Assembly (NCBI GenBank): GCA_006538405.1
Contig: BJKQ01000006.1
Location: 372,001 to 436,000 of the forward strand
Length of the DNA: 64,000 nt
From: Hansfordia pulvinata
Taxonomy: Eukaryota > Ascomycota > Sordariomycetes > Xylariales
Direction: 5' to 3'
Shown here piece by piece: positions 55,735 to 64,000 of this stretch (its first letter is position 1; every line of letters begins with the position of its first letter). The notes beneath the pieces were generated by a model that saw only the letters and a program-made list of their open reading frames with translations, did not search any database and had not been told where the DNA came from. The position numbers were made by a program, and so were the translations under genes.

Positions 55735-56801
55735 GAGAGAGGAGGCGTGTGGTGCCGGGGCTGGCTGATCTTTGCTCGGAAGGCTCGTGCGGTGTCGTGC
55801 GGCGGGATGTGTGGAAGAGGGGACACGTCACGCTGAGGCAGGCAGGTCTTCCTCTCTTCTCCTGGGTGTAGAACTAGGAAAGTTTTCAAGGTCACGGGCA
55901 TTATGACGGACAGTAGTAGCATCTCGAGCTGATCCTCATCAAGCACCTTGCGACTAAGTAAGTTAGGAGTTCCGGAGCCATACTCTGTGAACGACACTGA
56001 GTTGACGGATCCTACGACGACAACGCCTAGCCCCAAAACGCATGATCTATTCTTAACGAGCCATTCGCGTCGCAGCTGTGAGATGCCTTCGTCGACAAGC
56101 TATAAGCCTCCAATGTTAGGATAACCACAGGTTGTCAAAGCATCAAATGTATGGACCTGGACAGCTCAAGTCACATTCTACAAGCTCTATATGCTATGAC
56201 TCCCAGGACTGTCACCAGGAGCGAACAGAGCAGGAATGATGATAGCAACATCTTATGAGATGCAAAAGGTCGTAATGTATTGAGAGAAGTAAATAATACA
56301 AAAATCCGACGTCCTGCCGAAAAGCCCAAGCAGGACCGTCGGAGAATATTCGAGGGAAAAAAAAAAAAGACCCCGTCAGGCCACAACAACAAGAGATATA
56401 AAGATACATGAACCTGTTTGTACGCAGGCAGCCCGCCGCCACGCCGATATATACAAGTGAATCCCACGCGCGAGGCTGCCGCAGATTCGCCGCCTTTCCT
56501 CCATCACCCAGGTCGGTACCGGGTAAGGTACAGGCGGGATGAGTTAATATGAACCTTCCCGGACCACCCGTTCGGTCTGGCTGCGGAAGATGAAGAAGCT
56601 TTTACCCAGACGAGCCTTGTCGCCTTGTAGGGGGTAATTTTTGACTTTTGAGTGAAAAAATAGATGAAGAGGAGGAAGGGCGGTCGAAAAGAGAGGTGGC
56701 TCCTCTCTTGCGGCCGTCTCCCCAGTCGACTTTCTTCGCCTCCCTCCCTCCGTCCCCTTTCTTTGCCCCATTTCGCCAGCTTGGTCGCAGGCCCAACCAC
56801 C
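55735..56801. other. Convergent 3' region
   Basis: No gene seen; AT-richer from 55870 to 56450, including an A12 run near 56358. Short frames only. Confidence 0.6.
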
Positions 56802-57759
56802 TCATCCCTGCTTGGCCTGGTTGAGCAGCTGCGGGTTTTGGAGGATCGCCGAGACGGCCTGCTTCAGCCCCTGTTTGTACTGGGGCGTCACCTGCTGCTG
56901 CTCTTGCTGGCCGGCGCCGGTCTGACCCGTGCCAGTCTGTCCAGTGCCGGTTTGTCCAGTGCCAGTCTGCCCTGTGGTCGCAACGCGGCGGCCCAAGGAG
57001 CCCTTGGTGGGAGTCTGGTTGGTGGTTATGTCGGTGAGGCCGGAGCCGGAGCCGGAGCCGGAGCCGGTAGTCCCCGCGGTTCCGAGAGTGTTGGTGGTGC
57101 CCGCGGGGCCCGTGGTGCCCGTGGAGCCGGAGCCGGAGCCCGAGAGGCCCTTGGCCGCGGCGCCGACGGCGCCGGCGCCGGCGACACCGGCGGCGACCTT
57201 GCCGGCGGTGGCGAGCCCGGAGGAGGGGCTCTCGACCTGGGTCTCCGTCTCGTTCTCGCGGTCGGCCTCGAGGCAGGGGGGTTGTGGGCGCCGTTGAGGA
57301 ACTTGTTGAGCATCTCGCCGATGAGCTGGGCCTGGCAGATCTTGCGCTCGACGAGCCACAGCGCGCCCTTCTCGGCGACGCTCTTGACGAAGCCCGTGAC
57401 GCCGCCCCCGTCAGGCTGGACGTCTTGATCCCGAACACCTTGGCCAGCTGGCCCACCAGCACCATGCACAGCTCGCACTTGGCCACGTTCTTGACCGCCT
57501 GCATCCCGTGCGCGCCCCCCGTCGGCAGGATGTGCTCCAGGATCCCCCGCGGCACCAGCGCCCGCGACACCACCGCCGCGACGTCCGCCCGCGGCCGCAC
57601 AATCAGCGCGTGCACCTCCTCCGGGCTGGCCTCCATCGCCGCCGCCACCGGGTCCGGCGCCGGCGCGGGGGCCGGCGAGCGCTCCTCGACGACGGGCGCC
57701 GCGCCGGCCAGGCCGCCGAGCACCGCCGCTGCGGCGCTGGCGACGTATAAGAGTCTCAT
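56802..57759 (-). CDS. Secreted protein with cysteine pairs and a Gly-Thr repeat tail, two frame breaks
   Basis: About 319 residues if two single-base gaps are bridged. The signal peptide is MRLLYVASAAAAVLGGLAGA, then a Pro/Ala pro-region. The central domain has KCELCMVLVGQLAKVFG, FVKSVAEKGALWLVERKICQ and LNKFLNGAHNPPCLEAD. A CxxC near the start, two later single cysteines and amphipathic helices resemble a saposin-like fold, though only four cysteines are seen. The last 140 residues are low-complexity Gly/Thr/Ser with tandem TGTGQ units and end ILQNPQLLNQAKQG. Frame changes fall in GGGGG (plus-strand C run 57405-57409) and CCCCCC (plus-strand G run 57276-57281). No function assigned. Confidence 0.65.
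56925..56975 (-). repeat. 15-bp coding minisatellite (TGTGQ units)
   Basis: Three to four near-identical 15-bp units on the minus strand encode ACT GG. AC. GG. CA. (Thr-Gly-Thr-Gly-Gln). Third-base differences between units suggest they are kept under protein-level constraint or are old. Confidence 0.7.
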
Positions 57760-60700
57760 AGCGGGTAGTTATGAGTGGTGGTAGTAGTTGTAGTTCTCTG
57801 TTTCGGGGCCGGCTTCACTTCCTTCTCCTCTCTTCTCAACCTTCCCTAAGGCCAGCTTTGCTCAGATCTTCTTTTCACTCCACTTCTCTTCCCTTCTGTT
57901 GTTTTTTCTGTTCTCGTCCCTCTCTAGCTGTATTCGTTCGTTGTCGTGATGTTCCTCTGCTCGGGATGGTCGCGCCGTTGTTTCTCGCTCGTATTGCGTC
58001 TGTTCTCTCTCCCCGTTTGTCCGTCGGTCTCCCACTTCGTTCTTTCCGTGGCGACGCGTCTTCTCGGATCTTTACCTTGACCGCGTTGGTTGCTTCTGGT
58101 ATTGTCGTCGTTGTTGGTATGGCTGGAGATGGACGCCAACGTCTCGTTATGGTGCGCCGCGTTGGCGTTGGCGTTGGCGCTGTGAAAGCTGGTGACCCGG
58201 GAGAAAGAGCGACGGGGTCCGTGTATTGGAAAGCCTCACTCTTTCTTTTCTTTCCTTCTCTATTCTTTTCTCTCGTTTTGGAGACTGCTCGTGGATTAGT
58301 GCCGCCAAGCCTGTGAGGCTCGTCTTTGTATCGAACGCCAAGTCGAGGGAGCGAGGGGAGGGGACTTGTAAGAAGGGTTCATCAGAGAGGGCCAAGGCGA
58401 GGGCGAGCCTGGGCTCGACCGGGCTTCGAGCACGCTGTATACTTATAACGGGCATCTGCCTGACCAGCAGCAGCAGACCGCCCCGCCACTGGTGCGAGCC
58501 GCAGAGCGGACAGCAGACGCATAATCGCAGCAGCGCAGTGCAGTGCATCGCAGCGCAGATGGGAGGAAGCGAATGGGGCGGATCGCGGGCCCCCCCTACG
58601 CGTCACTCGATGGCAAACGGCCGTTTTCGCCTCTCGATCATCCCGCCGACCAGAGTGGCAAACACGGCCAGACTGAGGAGCGGAACCCGCGAGCTGGGAA
58701 ACAAACGGTGCTCAGCTGAGGGGTCCCGGAGGTTGTGATGGTGAGTCCCAGTGTCAGGATGCGAAGGGTCGGAACAGAAATAAAACACACCCTCTCCGGG
58801 GGCAGGGCTCTGTCACTACCACGGCCTCGGCCCCCGAAACTGCCGGGAGTGTACTTGCGGCTGCCGTGCTTCCCGGGGGGCTTCTCTGTCAGTGCCGGCG
58901 ATCCATGGCGCAGGACGCGTCTGAAGGAGTGGGATTTGCGCCCCCTCCCCAGAACCCGCACGCAGATGGTCTCGTTCTGGTATATGGGCTTCCGCCCAGA
59001 TCGCTCAGTCAGGTACCTAAGGTACCTACCAATCCGGTGCTTTACGAGTCGGCTCGGAGTGATGCATCCCGGGAACGCATCTCGTCGGCCGCGGAAGCTG
59101 ACTGTCCGTGTTGCCGGTTGTCGTTGTGTCTGTCGCTTAGTTGTAAGTGACCGTGCGTGGAACCCGAAGAAACAGCAGTCAGACATTCACCAGCGTCACG
59201 GGCGTACGAGTGGCACCCCAGACGCAACAATCATGGCCTCTCCAGCCAGGCATGGATCATGTCCCCGTTTCGTTGCGTCTTATTACTTGCGAGTGAGTAT
59301 GCCGGGGGCGGGTGCCGCATGCATTCCCTTCACCATGCTCGGCCTCCTTCGGCGTTCAGCCAGCGACCAGCCGCACAGCGCGCTGACGGGACGGGCGGGA
59401 GCATTCGCAGGCACAGCCATGCACCCATGTCGTAGAACGATTTTTTGTGGCGTACGTAAGCCGGGCAAATTCCAAGTTGCCGGCAGGGCAATGTGTGGCC
59501 CGTTTCTTCCTGCCTTTCTTTCTTTCTTTTTTCTTTTTCTTTTTCTTTTTCTTTTTTCGTTGTTTTTCTTTTCTTTTTCTTTCAACGACCGCGCCCGCGG
59601 GAAGGTCGGGCCCCGAAGATTTCCTCTGTCTGCCAGACCAAATCAGCGTGCAAATTATTTCAAAGCTGTATCATTCCATGGCCCATTGCAAGAGTTGACG
59701 ATCCGTTGACACTGTTGTTCGTCGTGGACCTGGGCGACGATTAATCCACGACGAGGTGCACCGCTGCGAAGGCGTGTGGGGCACCAGCGCCGCACTATAG
59801 TGATGGCCTCGACCTCTCTCACACACAGTCTCACGGCTCACAGAGAGTGGACTGAAGGATGCGGACGGCCACGCCGCGCTGTCGTGTCCTGTCCCGTCCT
59901 GTCGCCCAGCCGATGCATGTCTCCATCTCGCCGAGTCTCCGCGTTGAGAGTCACCGCACCCTGTTCTTCGCCGCAGATTGATAATGATAGTAATGACGAG
60001 AGAGAAAAAGAAGAGGGCTGTGCAAAGACAGCCGAGCAGCTGCCCAGGCAACAGCACGTCTCCCATCGCCCCCCCTTCCGTGAATTGGGAATGAACGCAG
60101 TGCATCTCACATTGCCTGCCACCGACCGAGGGACAGATGGCGAAATGCTTCCCTTGCCAAGACCACAGGAAGCCGGACCTCGATCCTGACGGCTGCCTCT
60201 GTTTTGGCTCGTCCAGTCCGGGTCACGGCTGCTCTGCACAGGCGAGCGCGCAGGATCGCCCATGGGATCGTTCCCCAGCCAGCTGGGTGGGACCCCACCG
60301 TCGCTCTGATTCCCAGGCGACTCGTATGCGTTCAGAGGGCGTTCCAGAAGGAAAGAAGAACAAATGAGCCCGACAGGCACACTCTGTCAGAGGGAATGAG
60401 TGCAGAAAAACGGATCATCATCATCATGAAGCTCTCGGTGACTTGGGTGGTGATGGTGGTGGTGGTGGTGGTGGTGAAGAAGATGGAGGTTTGACAACGG
60501 CAGCCAGCAAGCTTACCAGACTTGATACCCACCATTCCACAACTCCAAAATAATGAGATCGCCTTGTCCAGGCTTACTCAACGGCGTATCCTGATCCCAA
60601 AGATGGGCCTCCTTCGTTACGCAAGCACGCGCAACACCCTGTCAGCCGGACTCTTTCTTTCGCATGTAGGAACGTGATCAGCGGACAAAGACAACTCGAG

Positions 60701-61640
60701 GGCCCTGCGTCACGGTCGGTCCAGCAGAGGGAACGTGGCGGGTGGCCAAATGCTCCGCGCTGGCTGAACGACCGCGGTCAGCCTCGCATTCCACCTGGTG
60801 CGCAACAGGAACACGCAGCAGGCGGGCAGGGCTGGCTCACAGCCTTTTCAGGCGAACTGGTAAGCGGTCCGACTGGAGGAACCCTGGTCGCCACCCCGCC
60901 TACTTGAACTACTTTCTCAGTCTCGCAATCCTCAGTCGGTGTAGGCGTACGCAGCTTCCTCTGTACTGCGACCGCGCGTCCCGACCATTCTTGGTGAACA
61001 TCGTTCTCGCTCTTCCTCGGTGGAAATCCCCTGATTGACCGCGACCCTCCGCAAATAGGCGCAACCGGCAAAGCCGGGGTCTTCGCGGGTTGTTCGCTGA
61101 CGCTGACGGGTTGTCGACTCGACCTCCGCCAAAGACCCGCGTCTTCGACGGGAGCTGGCCGTTTACCCGGCGGCGACAGACTGCAACGCGTATCCGTTGG
61201 TGACAATGCCGAGAATGTTCTCAGGATAGATGTGCATACTGTCCGGCACGCATTTCCGTCCCCCGACCCCCATGACCACAGGCTCCTCGACTTAAGTTCC
61301 AATGCAACTGCCTCGATCCGACACCACGCGACAAGCACAAGGTCGAATCCAAGCCGTGCACATCAGTCATGGCGGGTAAATGTCAGCAGAGGTCCTCATA
61401 GGTAGGCAAGCATTTGATATCTTTCGTCTATTGCGTGGCGACCACAAACTCCTGCCCTGTTCATTATCAGCGATACGCGACTTTGGTGTCTCTTTCGCCT
61501 AATTCTACAGGTCGGGATCGACCGCGGCGGCATGGTTGCAGTATGTAAACCAATGTGAACAACTCCTCGACTTCTCCGTTCCAGATCGACCCCGGCTACC
61601 CTACCGAGCCAGGTGTAGACTCCACAACATCTCGACGCTT
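57760..61640. other. Long intergenic region (about 3.9 kb)
   Basis: C/T-rich leader of the minus-strand secreted gene at 57770-58080. A T-rich (CTTTTT)n tract at about 59515-59585 and a (GGT)n repeat at about 60447-60476. aggtacctaaggtacctacc at 59011-59030. A plus-strand frame of 324 codons (58735-59709) reads through the T-rich tract and has no recognisable domain. No gene supported. Confidence 0.5.
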
Positions 61641-64000
61641 TTACTTCTCTTCTTCCCAATCCGGGTTCTAGGTTCTCGTTAGCCAAGATGCGTCTCTCTA
61701 GGTAGTATTTGTCTGCTCACTCACCTTGCGTAGGATCACCAAGCCTTCCAGCGTGCTGTTTAAGCTGATGTATTGCTCATCCTCCAGCTCGGCCCGTTCG
61801 CCATGCGCCAATAGTACCGGCGTGCTCTGTGTTTGCCAGCCGGTAATGGTCTTGGGGCGACCAGCCTGGCCCACGACATCCACGGCCTGACCCACCCGGA
61901 CGTTCACAGTCAGCGGCTTTAGATCCTCATCCAATGTTACGAGGAATCGAGGGTGCATGGCCGTGACCAGATAGTAGAGCAGGTAGTGTGAGTTGGACGT
62001 GATAAATTGCTTGGCGTCGATCATGGCAACAAGAACGGAGAGAAGGCCAGCCGTCGACACACGCGACAGGATCTGTCGGTCCGTGTGGAAGGGGTTTAAC
62101 GACATGGTGCCCTTGCCCATGTGCAGGAGACCTTGGGCAATGCGAACCATGAACAGGGATTCTTGGTCGCGGTGGTAGTAACTGGCCAGCTGCCGCAGCA
62201 GCTGGGCTAGTCTTGCGTTGTTCGTACCCGCTCCCAGGAGACCCATGGCGAAGATGGAATTGATGGCGACCTCGTTGTCGTTGTCGTGACTGTATCTTGA
62301 TAGCGTGTCGTAAACCTTCATCTGGGGGTTGCTGGGGCTGATGAGTCCCATGGCGAGAGGAACAGCGCGGCGGATGTTGGCCTCGCCGTAGTGCATCAGA
62401 TGACCGAACTGACGCAGCACCATTTCCTGACCAACGTCCTCGCCCATGGCAACCAAGGCAATTCCAAGAACTGCGTAGGGCTGCAGGAGCTCGTCGCCCT
62501 TCTTCTCGTCAGACTCCTCGATGTGCTCGTTGCAGATGTGCAGAAGCTCTTGGATCTTGAGCACGGCGCCAGTGCCGGCCCACGCGCAGATCTCGGCCAG
62601 AACTGCGGTTGGCCTCGCCATAGGGTGGTCGACGGCTTTCAACGTTTCCAGAATCACATCAACTTCCTCCTGGCGGCCAAAGTACAGAAGACCCAGGCCG
62701 AGGGCAAGGAACCTCGTCCACTTGTCCGTCAGCTGCGTCTTGCGCTCCTCATCGAGCAGGAGAGTGACAATGGCCTCGCTAACTTCAGGGTTGCCGGAGC
62801 CAACAAACATCATACCGCACGTCAAAGCAGCCATAGCCGAGATCTGCATCTCCTCCGACGAGTTGGTGACGTAAGGAAGCAGGAGCTCCAGAAACTCGTC
62901 TCTTTGGCAACCGGCATAGGACAGGCCGAGACCCATGATCGAGGCAGTCCGGATCAGGGGGTTCTTGTGCTCGAGCTTGTCCTGGTCACCGAGCAAGGCA
63001 AGAGCAGGCTCACTGTCGAGGCGCACGCCAGAGTTCATGATACCAATGGCAAGCATGGCACCGGCCTGGATTTGCGGCTCCTCGGCGTATGTGTACTTGT
63101 CGATCTTGTCCAGGCCATTCTCAACATCCCACATGAGAAGCGTGCCGAGCGAGGCGACCGTGGACATCATGCCCTCATCCTTGGTCTTCCAGACCCAGCT
63201 CTCTTTGTCCTGCTCGACGAGCATCATCTTGTCGTTTCCGAAACCCGCGTTGACGAAAGCGTTGACAAAGGCGGCTGCGAGGTTGTGGCGCGCCGAGTCG
63301 AGGTTGGTCATTCCGGCAACGCGGCTGCTTTCGAGGTGGCTCTTGTAGATATCCTCTGTGGTCTTGGGCTCGAGGATGTTGAGCTCCTTGCCCAGGGTTT
63401 TGAAGTATTCCGACAGCTTGATGTTGCAAAGAGCCTCGTCAATAACGTTGGCCTCATCTTGGCCGTCGCCCTCTTTGTCGATCTCCTGCCAGATTTTCTG
63501 TCTTCCGATCAAGAAAGCCAGCTGCTTCTTCAGAACCGGGTCCTTGGTGCCGTCAAAGTCCGCCTTGATCAGATCCACATCGTTCAACCTTATCGCAATT
63601 ACCATGGCCTGGGTGGATTCCTTGTAGGTCTTGTAGATGTCGTGGGCGGTGCGCAGGAAAGTCTCGTTATCAGGGTAAGTTAAGAGGTTGACCATGCTGA
63701 CAAGGTAGAGGCAGACACGCGAATAGGTGTTCTCGTCCACGTATTTGGGCAGCTCCTCGATGATCTCAAGCTCGCTCATCAGGTCGACCGCGTCGGCTTC
63801 GGCGTTGCTCTTCAGGAAGAGGGGCACGAGAATGAGCGCGAGGTCAACTAGATCCTGTGTAGACTCTTCAGCGGTTATGCGCTGGGCAAACACCTCGCCA
63901 ATCTCCAGAGCAAGGTGGCGGGTGTACTCGTGGCCCCATGACTCGATATCCTGGGTGGAAGACTCCAGGCGGTACTTGAGGGTGTCCTGGCGATCCTCGT
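61641..64000 (-). CDS. rpn1: 26S proteasome regulatory subunit Rpn1 (cut by window edge)
   Basis: The main exon runs from beyond 64000 to 61725 with no stop; a 57-nt intron (GTGAGT to CCTAG, branch GGCTAACG) leads to a 9-codon last exon, 61641-61667, giving ILRKNPDWEEEK. Rpn1 is the base scaffold that docks ubiquitin receptors and Ubp6. Seen at the open end: QDTLKYRLESSTQDIESWGH and HEYTRHLALEIGEVFAQR. PC (proteasome/cyclosome) repeats include ASIMGLGLSYAGCQRDEFLE, RFLALGLGLLYFGRQEEVDV and SIFAMGLLGAGTNNARLAQ. Without the splice the frame would end VSEQTNTT, which is not the family C-terminus. Assignment is firm; about the first 100 residues are outside the window. Confidence 0.96.

Noticed and set aside
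53736..55871. 711-codon frame overlapping the O-methyltransferase in another frame
   Set aside because: Arg/Gly-rich shadow; the 53767 frame carries all methyltransferase motifs.
58735..59709. 324-codon plus-strand open frame
   Set aside because: Reads through a CTTTTT repeat (Phe/Leu/Ser run) and has no recognisable motif.

Overview
This is nuclear DNA of a filamentous ascomycete, most likely a Sordariomycete. Genes are GC-rich and broken by short (50-120 nt) introns with GT-AG ends and CTAAC/CTGAC-like branch points. Recognisable fungal families include a LaeA-like methyltransferase, Zn2Cys6 regulator, effector-5-like secreted protein, symportin Syo1, Dbp10, Rpn1 and Cdc45. I see no tRNA, rRNA, transposon or CRISPR array. 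Because coding DNA is GC-rich, many long antisense open frames exist and are treated as shadows.

Layout: 1-10 kb holds the 5' end of cdc45 (minus, cut by the window edge), a LaeA-like methyltransferase, a small secreted protein and a KDM8-like JmjC protein. 11.5-25 kb is the most accessory part: a small cysteine-rich secreted protein, a Zn2Cys6 regulator divergent from a PhyH-family dioxygenase, a quinate/hexose-type MFS permease, an effector-5-like secreted protein and a DUF202 membrane protein. 26-41 kb carries a MATE transporter, isopentenyl-diphosphate isomerase, RPA2, a small secreted protein, a TDT-family (sulfite/dicarboxylate) exporter and a type II membrane 'glycosyltransferase 2'. 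43-57 kb carries a secreted protein of unknown function, Syo1, a DNAJC8-like J protein, Dbp10, an unusually long O-methyltransferase and a secreted repeat-tailed protein. The right edge is Rpn1 (minus, cut).

How genes may work together: most are independent housekeeping genes (replication: Cdc45, RPA2; ribosome biogenesis: Syo1, Dbp10; proteasome: Rpn1; isoprenoids: Idi1). The only plausible functional group is regulator-dioxygenase-permease at 12.3-20.8 kb, which has the look of a small catabolic or uptake module.

A window-wide feature is that seven genes need single-base frame corrections (eight sites), nearly all in or beside C or G runs and seven of them 'one base missing'. This points to homopolymer errors in the assembly rather than to real pseudogenes. 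Other points of note are a 7-nt first exon (RPA2), a 14-nt internal exon (LaeA-like), a GC-AG intron (J protein) and recurrent intergenic palindromes built on TACGAGTA/TACTCGTA and GGTACC.
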